From positions 1-64,000 of the forward strand of contig CAUYLG010071453.1 of assembly GCA_963573385.1 (NCBI GenBank): a stretch of DNA of 64,000 bases, in the 5' to 3' direction. The notes beneath the pieces were generated by a model. The model worked only from the letters and a program-made list of their open reading frames with translations. It did not search any database and was not told the DNA's origin. Of the stretch, positions 26,001 through 39,515 are shown one piece after another (position 1 is the first letter of the stretch; the number at the start of each line of letters is the position of its first letter). The DNA is from Cacajao melanocephalus. Lineage: Eukaryota > Chordata > Mammalia > Primates > Pitheciidae. Position numbers and translations under genes: made by a program.

Positions 26001-26757
26001 GGGAATTTATTTATAAACCCCTACTGGGGTTGCTGCCTTTCTTTCAGAGATGCCCTGCCCAGAGAGGAGGAATCTAGAGAGGGAGTCTGGCCACCATATC
26101 TTTGCAGAGTTTTAGTAGACTCCACCCAGTTCAAACTTCCTGGCAGCTTTCTTTACACTGTGAGAGGAAAACTGACTGCTCAAGCCTCAGCAATGGCAGA
26201 CACCCTTCCCCCCAACAAGCTCAGAGAGTCTTAAATTCACTTTAGACTGCTGTGCTGGCTGTGACAATTTCAAGCCAGTGGACTTTAGCTTCTTGGCCTC
26301 TGTGAGGGTGGGATCCCCTGAGCTAGAACACTTGGCACCCTGGCTTCAGCTCCCTTTTCAGGGGAGTAAACAGTTCTGTCTCACTGGTGTTCCAGGTACC
26401 ACTAGGTTATGAAAAAAATAAGAAAACTCCTGAAGCCAGCTCCATGTCTTCCCAAATGCCTGCCCAGTTTTGTGCTTGAAACCCAGTGCCCTGGTGGTGT
26501 AGGCAACCAAAGGAATCTCCTGGTCTGTGGGTTGTGAAGACCATGGGAAAAGTGTTCTATCTGAGCCAGAATGCACCATTCCACACTGTATAGTCCCTCA
26601 TGGCTCCCCTTGGCTAGGTGAGGGAGTTTCCTGACCCCTTGCACTTCTAGGGTGAGGTGATGCCCCACCCTGCTTCAATTCATCTTCCATGAGCTGCACT
26701 GACTATCTAACCAGTTTTAATGAGATGAGCCAAGTACCTCAGTTGAAAATGCAGAAT
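23057..26757 (-). mobile_element. L1P element with large internal deletion and no 3' end
   Basis: Minus-strand L1. From the left it holds the C-terminal end of ORF2 (23057, no 3'UTR and no A tail), then ORF2 back to the reverse-transcriptase region (to about 25000; frames at 23615-23878, 24164-24391 and 24668-25006 carry L1 ORF2 strings such as [20 protein letters not shown] and a degraded FADD box read FPDD). At about 25000-25010 it jumps directly to ORF1 (the 'ggtcttttcacataatccta' block), followed by the start of ORF1 (about 25500) and a GC-rich 5'UTR to 26757, lacking the first roughly hundred bases. Missing are the ORF1 C-terminal half, the spacer, the endonuclease and part of reverse transcriptase. 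Plus-strand frame 25794-26234 is a 5'UTR shadow. Confidence 0.9.
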
Positions 26758-26759
26758 TT

Positions 26760-27283
26760 TATCATTTCATTATTTCTTCTTCATTATCATATCTTTTATA
26801 TTTATCTTTTTACTTTTTTTGTTTAGTAGTCACCCTAGAGTTTTCACTATATGTTTACAAGTAATCCATATATATTTTGAAATAACACTATACCACTTCA
26901 TGCCTAGTTTAAATATCCTACAATAAGAAAATATTCTGAATCCTTTTATTTTATCCCCTGTATCATTTTTGTCTATCATAAACATGCACAGGTAATCAAA
27001 TACTTTTTTTATACTTTTGAACAGAATGCTATCTGTTAGACTTATAAAGAATAAGAAAATAAAACCTGTATTTTGCCTTTACTTTTTCTCTAATGCTTTA
27101 TTTTATGTATGTAGATCAGAGTTTCTAGCCTATATTATTTCTTCTCTCTGAAGAATTTCTTTTAACATTTAGTAAAAGGCAAGTCTATTGGCAACATTTT
27201 TTTTCCATTTCTGTTTTTTTCAATTTCTTATTTGCAGGACAGTTTCAGAGTACAGAATTCTAGGTTGGTGGTTTTTTCCTTTC
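26760..27283 (-). mobile_element. L1M fragment (5' side)
   Basis: Antisense L1M: 'actataccacttcatgccta', 'tctctctgaagaatttcttt' and 'ggcaagtctattggcaacat', ending 'agagtacagaattctaggtt'. It abuts the 5' end of the deleted L1 on the left and an Alu on the right. Confidence 0.78.
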
Positions 27284-27551
27284 CAAGCACTTTGTCAGGC
27301 CAAGGTGAGTGGATCAACTATGGTTGGGAGTTTGAGACCAGCCTGGCCAACATGGTGAAAATCCCTTTCTACTAACAGTATAAAAATTAGCTGAGTGTAG
27401 TGGTACCCACCTGTAGTCCCAGCTACTCGGGAAGCTGAGGAAGGGGGATCGCTTGAACCCAGGAGGCAGATGTAGTAGTGAACCGAGATCTTGCCACTTC
27501 ACCCCAGCCTGGGCAACAGAGCTAAACTCCATCTCAAAAAATAAAAATAAA
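27284..27551 (+). mobile_element. 5'-truncated Alu (S-type)
   Basis: Plus-strand Alu lacking about the first 30 bases. It begins in 'agcactttgtcaggccaagg', has 'gagaccagcctggccaacat' in the left arm and 'cagctactcgggaagctgag' in the right arm, and ends in an A-rich tail. The 5' junction lies in agcacttt, a word shared by Alu and the L1M at that point. Confidence 0.93.
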
Positions 27552-29489
27552 ATTACCTTTAACTCATGTTCTTACATTCTGGAATTAAAATAGAAGGAAA
27601 AACAGTTATTTTAAGTTGTGTAAACTGAAAATATCTTTTCTGTTATTTTTATGTCCAGAACACTATTATAACTATTCTTGAGAAGAAAGTCCTAATTACT
27701 GACCATATTTACAGTTTTGAGTCATTATATAATAAACTAATGTTTGTCTATGTATCTTAATATCAGATATAAAAATATATGCACTGCACACAAAGCTTAA
27801 TTCTACATCACCTTTGTCTGTGCGTATGCAAAAATCAGCCCGAAATATTACATTCTGAGCAGTAACTGAACATATTAAATAGAATTAAATTACAAAGGTT
27901 TAAAAATATGTATGAATTAGTCATTCTTTCTCTTAACACCTGTAAAAATATTACCAAGATTTTTAAAGGAGAAAGTTAAAAAAAATTGGATAGTAATAAA
28001 GGATTACAAACTCATAATCAACAAAACATCATTTAATGTGAGAAGAAATTTTGAAGAATAATTTTATTTTTAACCTACTTATCTATTTCTATATAGTAAG
28101 CTTTTATCTAACTCAAACACCACACTCAGTTAATTTTTGTACTACTTTCTAAAATCTTTATTCTTTAACTCAGAAAACTGAAATATGATTATTAAAGAAA
28201 ATTTACCACAATTATTTTTCCCCTTTCACATATAAGAATGGGTGAAGGGGTAGTCTTCAGGCGCATTGTTAAACTCCTTCCAAATTTGAAACATTAAAGT
28301 ATCAAGAAAGTAGGTGATCCCTTCCCTCAGTAGTGGAAGATTAGTGAGGAAAATAATTTATGAATACTATCATTCAACCTCTACATCTCTCCTAAAATCT
28401 GACACCAGAAAATCTATTTTTTCTACCTTACTTCAAATGTATGCTACAATAAACTTTGGCACCATTTGGAGGAGGAAGTTTTACCCATACTTGAAGCTAA
28501 TGTCCTGAAAATGGAAATGACCCATGTCAACATCACTCCCTACTGGGACTGAGAATATGAGACCAACTGTGTCAACAAGACTGCTTTGTTCTGTAAAATT
28601 CTTGCCAGGTAAATAAGATTTTTAACTAATAAATAACTGCTGCTTGTTTCTAAAACTTCTGGGAAACCAATTTACCTGGGCAAAAAATTTGCTCATTTTG
28701 GCTAAAAGTTTCCTGTTGGGGCAACAGTTTGTTCAACTGGGTTAACCATTAGCTCACCAGATTTCTTACCTCGGCGTAATGACAAATCATAAACTATTAC
28801 GTCAGAGATTTTTTCCAATCTAACCTACTTTATACCATGAAAGATTCATCATAAGCAATTTGTCTTCTAATTTCTGTAAAATTCTTTTTAAATTTATTTT
28901 CTGCTTTTTTCCCCAGGTGAAGGTGGTGTACATGTTTCTTTTTAAAATATAATTGGAATGGGAATGTGGGGGTTCCCTCTGTCCATTACCAAACAATATT
29001 AACATAAAAATCTCAGCACACATTTCAATAAAGACAAAATAAAGACTGCATTTTTAAAATATATGCAAAGTCATGTTAGAAAACACTACATACGCACACA
29101 CAATCTATCAATAATATTCCACCCAGAGACAAATATTTTGCTATACATTTATTTAGAAGTATATTTTCTGCTCAATAAATTTGTTTGATGCTGAGATAGA
29201 AATACAGATATTTGATTAGCAGTAAATTCTGGACACTTTTATTATATCTTATTACGTAATAATGCTTTTGCACATTTTTACAATTGGCATTACTCACGTA
29301 ATTTTGATAAGATTACTTCTTTCCAAGATGATTTCACTTGTCTGATAATACCCATTGCTTGTGTAATAAATTATATTTAAAATTCTGAATTGAACATTAC
29401 TTTGTTCCATTGATATCAGGATTACTATATCTAAATCATTGTTTCTATTTTTTTTTTTTAATTCCTAGAACATATTTCTCAAAGAAAAG
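27552..29489. other. 1.9 kb AT-rich DNA, nothing recognised
   Basis: No repeat, exon or RNA gene was recognised. Short frames such as 28314-28508 have no familiar product. Confidence 0.5.
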
Positions 29490-29830
29490 TAGAGATATTT
29501 GGCTTTTGGTAACACAGCCAAATAGCCTTTCAAATATTTGTATTATTTTACATTTTCAACAATAATGCTATCATGTGAGTGATAATTTGAAAAAGATTTC
29601 AATGTGGTGCATTATTTCGTTTTCATTTTAATTTTTAGTTAAATTTTATTAGTGATGATACACATCTTTGCATATTTCTTTTTCTCTTATATTATAGCCT
29701 TACCTTTGTGAAATTTCTGTCTCTGTCCCTGTTCTTTGCCATTTTTTATGGAGACATTTGTGGTTTCTTCTTAAATCTAGGAACTATATGTTAAAAAGAC
29801 ATTTTCATAAATCAATCTTTGTTAACATTA
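29490..29830 (-). mobile_element. Old L1M ORF2 fragment
   Basis: Antisense L1M at high divergence: 'tattttacattttcaacaat', a degraded 'ttgtttcatttt' block near 29620, 'cacatctttgcatatttctt' and 'gttctttgccattttttatg' follow the ORF2 3'-side consensus order. Confidence 0.6.
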
Positions 29831-30562
29831 TGTAATATTGCATAATTTACAGCATATTTTAGGTAATGTGGGCATTTGCTTATGATGACATTTTCAATTT
29901 AAAAAATTAGAACAGTATTTCACTAATTCAAAAATATAATTATTTCAATTTAGGATATTATGTAAACAAGCAATTAAAAGCAATTGTGTGTATGAATAAA
30001 TAATGGTGAACCTGTATCTACCTCAAAAAATGGATATGTGTGATGATTTTACAGAATGAGCTAAAAAAGAAAATTATGTATAAAATTATGAATTCTATAA
30101 GAAAGACAAGTTGTTACCCCTAATGTTAGCACTGCTAGCCAGCAGAGCCATAAGTGACTATTACAGGGAATTACTAAAATCTCTTGAAATGTCAAGGAGA
30201 GGTATTGTACATTATAATTATACTTGAGTCTTGAGATAGACTGAAAAGATGCATTGACAAGTATTAAGGGAATATCACCTATACGTATGAAAGAAATTGT
30301 GTTGCTATATGAATAAAATGAATTGTCATGCCAGACCACATGGTATCACTTCACAGAAAACAGCTGAGGAGCAATACTGCCTCCTGACTTTGCTTAGTTA
30401 ATATAAAACATGGTGAAACTATCATCTATCATTCAGTCACTATCCCTCAGTTCCCCCAGTTTATATCTTCTCCATAGACTCTGATGAAAACTATTTAATA
30501 AAGAGAAGGCTGCCTTCTCTCATCATTAAATGCTGATAGGAATGATTAAATGTGGTCATGTG
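29831..30562. other. AT-rich DNA, nothing recognised
   Basis: No element recognised between the L1M piece and the duplicated segment. Confidence 0.45.
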
Positions 30563-30724
30563 AGGGATGAAGATGGGCAGGCAAAGGGAAGATATTGGTC
30601 AAGGAGTACAAAATTTCAGTTAGGTCAGAGAAATACAGTCTAATTTTGTGCTGCAAAGCACAGTACTATAGTTAATAGTTAATATTTATTGTATATTTCA
30701 AAATAGCTAAAGAGAGGGTTTCAA
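30563..30724 (+). repeat. Copied 162-bp piece of L1 3'UTR
   Basis: Matches 31524-31685 at 161 of 162 bases (single c/t difference at 30661 versus 31622). It sits in non-L1 sequence on both sides and has no A tail or target-site duplication, whereas the other copy lies in its proper L1 context. This one is therefore the derived copy, displaced by 961 bases. Confidence 0.97.
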
Positions 30725-31706
<982 letters not shown>

Positions 31707-32503
31707 TGGGTTTCTTTACGGTTCAATTTTGGTTCATTGTATTTATCTATGAATTTATCTATTTCTTCTGGATTTTCCAATTTATTGTAATATTTGCTTC
31801 CAGTAACCACTAAAGATCCTTTGAACTCCTCTGATATTGGTTGTAGTGTCTTTTTTTTAATCTCTGATTTTGTTTGTGTCTTCTCTCTTTTTCTCTTAGT
31901 CTGGCTCAAGTTTTCCAATTTTATCTTTTCAAGAAACAAACTTTTCATTTTATTCAACTATTGTATTTTCTTCATTTCAATTTTATTTTAATTTCTGCTA
32001 TAATCATATCTTTACTTCTATTAATTGTAGCTTTAATTTGCTCTTGCTTTTTTATTCCTTTAAAGTGAATCATTGGCTTGTTTTTTTGAAGTGTTTCTAC
32101 TTTTCTTGATGTTGGCCCTTATGACTGTAAATTTCTCTGTTAGAACTGCTTTCACCGTATCCCATAGGTTTTGGTATATTTTGTTTCTATTATTATTTGT
32201 TTCCAGAAAATTTTCATTTTCCTTCTTTATTTCTTCTTTGACCCATTGGCAATTCAAGTACACATTGTTTGATTTTTATGCGTTTGTATGGTTTCCAAAA
32301 TTATTCTTGTTATAGATTTCTAGTTTTAGTTCATTGTGGTTAGATAAAATGCTTGATATTATTTTAATTTTTTGAAGTGTTTTAAGACTTGTTTTGTAAC
32401 CCAAAATGCACTCCATACTTGAGAATGATTCACATGCTGAGGAGAAGAATGCGTATTCTATAGCCATTGGATAAAGTAGTCTGTAATTATCTATTAGGTT
32501 CTG
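31707..32503 (-). mobile_element. L1 ORF2 fragment
   Basis: Antisense L1 ORF2 upstream of and into reverse transcriptase: 'ctggattttccaatttattg', 'ccgtatcccataggttttgg' and 'gaatgattcacatgctgagg'. Frames 31682-31957 and 32060-32263 on the minus strand keep L1-like charged stretches but are interrupted. The right end is cut by an LTR at 32504. Confidence 0.88.
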
Positions 32504-32920
32504 TATGAGTTCATTCTTGTACTGCTATAGAGAAATACCTGAAACTGGGTAGTTAATAAAGAAGACGTTTAATTGGCTCATGGTTTCACATACTTTGCAG
32601 GATGCATTATCCTGGCATCTGCTAAGCTTCTGGGTAGACCTTAGGAAACTTACAATCTTGGTGGTTATCAAAGGAAGAGTTGGGGATCTCACATGTAGGG
32701 ATAAGGGGCAAAAGAGAGAAGGCAGGGGGGAGTGTTATACACTTTAAAATAACCAGAACTTATGATAACTCACTTTTGCAAGAAGAGTAGCAAGGAGATG
32801 GTGCTAAACGACTCACGAGAAATACATCCTCATGATCCAATCACCTCCCACCAAGTACCACCTCCAACATTTGGGAATTACAATTTGAGATTTGAGTTTT
32901 ATTATTTGTCAACATATGGT
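32504..32920 (-). mobile_element. MaLR LTR (MST/THE1-type), antisense
   Basis: Reverse of a MaLR LTR: it starts 'tgtatgagttcattcttgta', has 'acctgaaactgggtagttaa' and 'taggaaacttacaatcttgg', then 'gatccaatcacctcccacca', and ends 'aacatatggtttaaacca'. A solo LTR without internal genes. It borders the L1 ORF2 fragment on its left. Confidence 0.87.
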
Positions 32921-34524
32921 TTAAACCACTAGATAAAATTTAAAAAAAAAAAAAACTTTTTTAGTTGTTTTTATCCAGAGTAAAATATCTGCATTTTCAG
33001 ATGCTCTCTCTCTCTTTCTCTCTCTCTGTCTCTGACTGTCCATACTACTAAGAAAGATAAATGGAAGTAGTACTTTCTCTTTTTGCCTCTGTCCTATTTC
33101 TGACCACAAAAACTGTCACAGTGATCTATTAACATTGTGGATTTCTTTCTTTAGTTCAAATGACAAGGGTGCTATTTTTGAAATAAGTTCTATCTTTTTG
33201 TTACAGGCACAATGAATGATTAAGGTTTCAGCACTGAAAATTACTAAACCTTTGTCTAAAAATATAGGTATTCTTAGAGTTGACTTACTGTGATAAGAAG
33301 AAGAAGTAGAAATTTCGCCTCATCTGTCTACTCAATGTACAAGATATAATATGATGGGTCATAATGAAAGACAGAGGTTATTCTTCTTCTACTTTCAGTA
33401 GAAATTTCTTTTATGTAACAGAGAAGTCCACCTCTTAAGAAGGAAGAGGATAAATTTAGTGAAGGAGTACAGCCCTTCACTAAAGTGTTTCAGTCTCATC
33501 TCATATCAAACTTCTAAATATGTCTCCATATGTCTATTTATCTTTTGCTTTATTGTTCACAGATGAGGTTAAAACAAATATAACTATTTTAAAACACACT
33601 AATTATGTTCTTAATAAAACAAACTTGCTTTGCTTTGCTTTGACCTTTGTTTTGACATAGAGAAGTCATCAATTGTTTTAAATGATGTGGCAAACGATTT
33701 TAAAATTAATGGCACTTTGTCACATAGTATCGTGATTAAACTAATTTTAGGTTAAATTTTAAGTGCAAACACTATCATTTTAAAACAGCAAATATATTTA
33801 AAAGTTTCCATTTTACTGAAAATATTGTTACTCTTGGTCAACCTCATAGCCAATATCAAATAGTAGTGTTGGTATTCGTTACACAACAGGTAAAATCCTA
33901 GTTTTGTAATAAACAACTTCATAATACTGAATGATTCTATGCACAGTTAGGCAGATTCATAGCTTGGTGCACAATGTCATTCTGAAAACATGACCTGTAG
34001 TTGAATATGAGAGATCTGAACAGTAGGTTTACTTTTTATATTAAGTCTTTTATTATAATCCCAAATAGCCTAAAATGTGATAAACCATATAAAGTCATAG
34101 AAGAATATGCAAAGTTCTTTAAAACAAAAGAATATAATTATTTTTCCAAATAAAATATTACCCAGGTGCTCAATACATAAGACAGGTAAAGTTGAGCTGC
34201 TAGGGGGTAGAATGTGGAAGGATTGGTGGGAGCTGAGTGTTAGCTTCATGTGCTTCTTCCCAACCTCTCCTCTCATCTTTAAATCAAGGGACTTCTGAAA
34301 AACAATCTAAAAATCATTGGAATAACTTATTCAAAGTACTATATATAAATTGTGACTCAAAAATAGTAACTCTAAAAATTTATCTATCAGGAATGTAATA
34401 ATTTTACATGGTAACTCATAAGAGCAATTTTTTTATTCCACTATTCATTGTCAGTATCCCTGCTATATAATTTGTAATTTAATTTTATGGGAAAATAAAC
34501 AATCAAATCTAGGTTTATTTCTAC
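32921..34524. other. 1.6 kb AT-rich DNA, nothing recognised
   Basis: Apart from a poly-A run (32942-32954) and the tc run, no element was recognised. Confidence 0.45.
33002..33037. repeat. (TC)n-rich simple repeat
   Basis: Impure tc run. Confidence 0.85.
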
Positions 34525-34890
34525 TCCCCTTGAATTTGAACTGACCTATGTCTTGCTTGACCAGTAGAAAAAGCTTAGAATAAATGATTGCTTAAAGAAA
34601 GAGGCCCAGCTGTCCTGCTAAGCCAGGTCTCCATCTCACCCACCAGCTAAATGCAGAAGCATGATAGAGCCTGGGTAGGGTGATGAATGCATGTGAATGA
34701 CTGATTTCTTGAGATGTTGGCTGGGCAGGTGCACAGAAAACTTTTGGGTACTGGACCTGTGTGTCTATCCAGATGAGTCAGAGATCCTGATCTGGTATTA
34801 CTCAAAAGTACCAGAGTTTTATTATTTCTGGAGTAGTCAAGGTTTCAAATCGTTCTTAAAACCAAACTGGTATTCATAACTGGTTATATC
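34525..34890 (+). mobile_element. Possible old MLT1-type LTR
   Basis: The opening 'tactccccttgaatttgaac..gacctatgtcttgcttgacca' follows a mammal-wide LTR-like consensus as I remember it, at high divergence. Family assignment is weak. Confidence 0.35.
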
Positions 34891-36074
34891 TATGTGTCTA
34901 GACTTCTCAGTTTAATCAGATTGTCTGCATATCAGTAAAAGACATTTGTTGACACAAAACAGAAACTTTGAATCACTGTGGCTTAAATAAGAACGAAATT
35001 TGTTAAGGAAAATACTTAACTCATAGAAGTATATATCCAAAGTTAGGACAGACATCAGGATTCACAGATTCAGCCATTAATTCATATTCTAGAAGTTTCT
35101 GTCCTGCTTCTTTCTAAACTATCATACAGAATATTTCTTCCTATGGCTGATTATCTCACGGTCATAATATGGCTCCAGAGCTATCGGCACTAAGACTTCT
35201 TCACAATCTGGAATGAATTACTCCTGGAAACAAACAAAAAAGCAAACAAATATTAGAAACTTTTCAGAAAATATTTTGTCTCATTAAGTGCATTGCACTA
35301 TGAGTCAACTCCTAAACCTTTCACCGGCAAAATGTGGAATTGCTACTATAACAGTTCTTAATCAGGTTCAAGCCCTGGAGCTCAAATAGGACAGCTTCCC
35401 TTGAATTACATAGGTTGCCGAAACAGAAAGTGGAGGCTGAAGGATGACAAGGATAATGACTGTTAGGCAGTAAAATGATGTTCACAGTAGTCCGTTTTGT
35501 TTAGGCTCTCAAAGTGTCTACCATAGGCAGTATTTCAAGCACGTCAGTCTATGTACATACAGTGGTCAGTCTGTCTAGCTTATTATTAAGTCTAGGTTGT
35601 TTAGTCTTTCTGGACCTGCTTTTCATTGCTATATATTTGAGCATAGATAAAGCCTTATGAGTGGATTTTGAGAAGAATGCAAAGGTGAGAGAAATATCTT
35701 ATAATCATTTTTAAATACAGGCTTCTTTACCTAGCATTCTCATTCAATACTGGGAACTCCTTTATTGGTCAACTCCACTAACCTTACTTAATCCAGTTCT
35801 GCACTGAGGTTTTGATGGGACTGGTGAGTAGTCCCAGCCATAGGGCATGAAATAAACCTGCTCTCCTACTCTCCTAGCATGACCATTCTCATTCTGTCCT
35901 TCAGGAAATCCTAGTATCAGTGCTTCCCCCACATCCATGCTTATGACCTCAACAAAGACTTTTTCTTTTTGCCCAAGTATCTCAGACTCTGTGGCCTGCA
36001 TAGCCACTCTCCCCAACCACCCTAGGTTTGGATAGTGAAGCACATTACAAGGAATTATTGTAAGGCTTAGAATG
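34891..36074. other. Unassigned DNA
   Basis: The block around 34970-35290 ('cactgtggcttaaataagaa', 'atatggctccagagctatcg') resembles an old interspersed repeat I cannot name. A 93-codon minus-strand frame at 35762-36043 has no familiar motif. Confidence 0.4.
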
Positions 36075-36245
36075 AGATTGACTTAACATAAGCCTGTGTG
36101 TCTACTGGTTCTTTGCCCCTTGGAAAATCATTTAACCTCTTTAAACCTCAATTTTCTCTTCTGTAAATATTGAAATAATAATAGCACCTAGTCATCATTT
36201 TTGTTTGAAGTTTGAGTTCATGAGTTGATGCATATTCAGCCATAT
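36075..36245 (+). mobile_element. MIR SINE
   Basis: Plus-strand MIR: 'gaaaatcatttaacctcttt', 'cctcaattttctcttctgta' and 'aataataatagcacctagtc' match the MIR core and 3' side. Confidence 0.82.
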
Positions 36246-36404
36246 TAAAACATATTTTCCAGGTTCAGATTTACATTGTTTCTGTGATACCAGTTTGTGA
36301 CATGTTTATTGATTGAATTGATTGAACCCTAAGAAACATCATAAAACTATGACCAGCTGAGACTCAGGGAAACATGCCTAAGCACTTTATGTAGAGAGAT
36401 AACA

Positions 36405-36600
36405 CCACAATTTGTTCAGTCAACCAGATTTGAGACCTCGGAGTAATTGTTTACCACTCCCTTTTCTCTACAACCAATTAATTCCTAAATCCCACAGATT
36501 TTCATTCTGTAAACTCTTCCCCATCTGTCCCTGCTCCTTGATTTCCAATTCTATCTTCCTGATGCTTATCTGTATTAACTCTTTCCCAATCGAATATATT
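36405..36600 (+). mobile_element. Probable L2 relic
   Basis: Blocks 'cactcccttttctctacaac' and 'taaatcccacagattttcat' follow the L2 order. Diverged. Confidence 0.5.
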
Positions 36601-38369
36601 GTTTCTCCACTTTTTAAAAAATGTCAGCTTATTCTACAGATCATCATTAATGTCACTGCCTCTTGCTATTTGACAGAGTCATTATGTAGTTAGGATAACA
36701 TATATTTTTAGACAACTAAGGGTGGTTTGGCTTGCTGAATTTTTGGAGTTATTCTTAATGTTTCTACTTTGGGAAAATGGGTATAGATGTCTCTGCTTAG
36801 GTCCTAATTTGATTTTCTGGACAAGGATTATTAATAAAGAGGAAAACAAAAAGCTACATTTATTCATAGATCTTTGTCATGACACTCACAATGTAAGCTT
36901 CTCTAAATACAGTAAAATCTTACATCTTATGATAGAGGTGGGAGGGGACATTACCAGCAAACTTAGAAGTGACTTGACACTACGGAATGTACACTGGCAC
37001 AGAAGTATTACTTTGACTTGGATCTGAACTCATGTCTTTGAACATGAATCATTATTAATTTACTACATATTCAGAACTACACAGGTATTGCACACAAGCT
37101 AGGAGAAAGTAAAGCAATCAAAAGCCAGGGAAGTGTATGTTACAACAAAGGAGTTCTCAGTGAGACACAAGAAAATTCACGTTAGTTGACTCTACTATTG
37201 TTTATTAGTTAGGACCACAACTTATATGATGAGCTCAAAGTTGCTTTCACAATTTGATACAAACCTTTTCAAATTTACTCTCCATTAGTTGTAGCATTGC
37301 ATATAAACCATGATGCCTATCACTGTACCATTCAATACTATTTTTTAATCTTTGAATAAAATAATACTATTAGATTTCCTTCAAACAGATACCATACTTT
37401 TCAATATCATAGCTTTGGCTTATTATTGTTTCTTCAGAAATTCTTCCCTGCTTTAGCAGCCAGGATTTCTTTTCATGATCCAAGACAAACTCAAGGCTTA
37501 CATCTTTCTACTAACTTCACTTAATGCCTTCAGGCTATGTTCTTTATGCACATAAGCTCACATCATCATCTTAATATGAAAAATTCAACAAGAAAAACAA
37601 AACCATAATCTCATTAATCAAAGATTATCATGATCAATAATCTACATACTTCTTTTTGTTATTTTTCTATAAAAATATTGTGTTAATATATGTGTATATA
37701 CACTATTTCTTATACAGTCAACCTTTAAGAACACAAATTCAAGGCGTCCAGCTCATGACTCAAAATCTATGTATTTTTCATGCCTTACCATAGGCAGACA
37801 TGTACTTTACCTGGCAGGTCTCATAAGGAAGCTCTCCTCTCAACACCAGACTTGGTGCAGAGCCAATGCGTTGCAGTTTGTGACCAGAGATGCAGTCAGG
37901 AACTCACTTTCCCTGGTCAGCTACCCTCTTATGCATATCTATATTGCTAGCTCTGGGACCCTCTTTCAGAGGCTGTTTTATTAATGGCCTTAGGTTGTGT
38001 CTTTCTCCAGGTACCGCTGTCTAAACCTTCTCAGTAGGAATTATGGGGAGAACCCTGAAGACATTTTTCTCCACTCTACTTAATCTTCAGTACTTTTCTC
38101 CTCCAACTCCTGCCTTCCTTCTCTCTCTAGCCCTTGGATTCAACAGGAGATGCTTTTTTGGGGTATCCCTCATGGTGAGAGGACCTCCACATCTGTATAC
38201 CTAACTCTCTACTGTGTGAAGTGCCATTAGGGAAAATGAAAGCAGAGAGAAGGGGCAGGTATGGCACTTTCTTTGTTGCAGCCTCTTGTTTGTATCATCT
38301 CAGTAGATGATTAAATGATTGGTGGTTACTTTCATTTCAGTTTGATGTAGTAAGGCTGCTCTGACACCC
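36601..38369. other. 1.8 kb unassigned DNA
   Basis: No firm element. 37770-38340 is less AT-rich than the rest and could be an old LTR or unique DNA; I see no splice-site pattern or extended reading frame that supports an exon. Confidence 0.4.
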
Positions 38370-38412
38370 AGCAGCTCAGCTGTCACCAGCTCAGCTGTCT
38401 TCAGCTCAGCTA
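38370..38412. repeat. Short tandem repeat of a cagctcagct unit
   Basis: Three imperfect units with the core cagctcagct, spaced about 15-16 bases apart. Confidence 0.8.
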
Positions 38413-38444
38413 AGCCCCTGACAAAATTACATCCTTTTTCTGTT

Positions 38445-38905
38445 TCTCTCTTTCCTGCCCAACCTATTGGAGAATGTCAATCCATAATTCAAGATGACTT
38501 GCTCTGGCTTAAAAGTCCCTGGATGATCTGAGTCTTACTTATATCTAACTTCATCTATACTACCCACCCCTTCTCTAATAAATCTCCACCAAATAGGCTT
38601 CATTTCTGTCTCTGAAACTGCTAAATGGTTTTCTACCAACATTACTGCACTAGCTCTTTTGTCTCTCCAGAATGTTCCCTGTTCTATGACACACTAGGAT
38701 CTACAAGTCATTTATGTGTGAAATATTAACTTTTCAGAATAGCTTGCACTAATTACCATCTACAAATCAACTTCGTCCTCTCTCCCTTCCTGCCTACATT
38801 CCTGTCTTATCTCTTTGTCTTCACTGCTGTGTCCTTAACACCAAAATGAAATGTGTGGCAAATAATATTTGCACAATTAATATTTGTTCAGTAAATGACC
38901 TGAGA
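38445..38905 (+). mobile_element. L2 relic including the 3' end
   Basis: 'ctctccagaatgttccctgt' (about 38663), 'ttcactgctgtgtccttaac' (about 38820), 'gtggcaaataatatttgcac' and 'aatatttgttcagtaaatga' follow the L2 3' consensus. The tail is interrupted by an Alu fragment and seems to resume at 38988 ('tgtttaataaatgaattaat'). Confidence 0.6.
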
Positions 38906-38987
38906 GGCTCAGATTGCAGTGAGCTGAGATCACGCCACTGCACTCCAGCCTGGGCAACAGACAGAACAAGATTCAAAAAAAAGAAGA
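38905..38987 (+). mobile_element. 5'-truncated Alu tail fragment
   Basis: Only the last ~60 bases of an Alu right arm ('ttgcagtgagctgagatcac', 'cactccagcctgggcaacag') and an A-rich tail. Flanking tgttcagtaaatga (38886-38899) and tgtttaataaatga (38991-39004) differ at two transitions and may be target-site duplications. Confidence 0.88.
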
Positions 38988-39289
38988 AAATGTTTAATAA
39001 ATGAATTAATGGGTGAGTAAAAAACCAAAATGTGAAAAAGAATGTTGATTTGAATGCTGCATTTTTATTTGTTCTATTACTTTATTTTCTAAATAATTAA
39101 ATGTACTTCAAATACATGCTTTTGTTTTACTTATGGTTATTTTTGTTTAATCTATATGGCTATAGTCCAGTTTATTTAATCATCCTCCTATAGATGGGAA
39201 GCTATTTTATTCCTTTGAATATCACTCAGTAATAAAAATATTTTGGTAAATGTCAGGGAGAATAATTTTTAGGTATCATTATTAAAATG

Positions 39290-39515
39290 TAGAAATTAAG
39301 ACCATTGGCTATAGAATATTATTACCTGGATTAAAACTGCAGCTTCAAAATGTATTAGTTGAGTGACATTGTAGAAATTACTAAAATTGCTGTATGTTGC
39401 TTTTCTTTGTCAATCATAAGAAAGATGATATTACTATCTAGTTCATAGGTTGTTTTGTGAGAACTAAATGAGATTATAAATAAAAATTAAGTTACAGAAT
39501 ACCTAGCATATAATA
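39290..39515 (+). mobile_element. MIR SINE
   Basis: Plus-strand MIR: 'attaagaccattggctatag', 'attagttgagtgacattgta', 'catgag..'-type core degraded, then 'gttttgtgagaactaaatga' and 'acagaatacctagcatataa'. Confidence 0.76.

Noticed and set aside
25794..26234. 146-codon plus-strand frame
   Set aside because: It lies antisense in the GC-rich L1 5'UTR, where long shadow frames are common.
35762..36043. 93-codon minus-strand open frame
   Set aside because: No motif or family recognised, no splice or promoter context, and frames of this length occur by chance in 64 kb.
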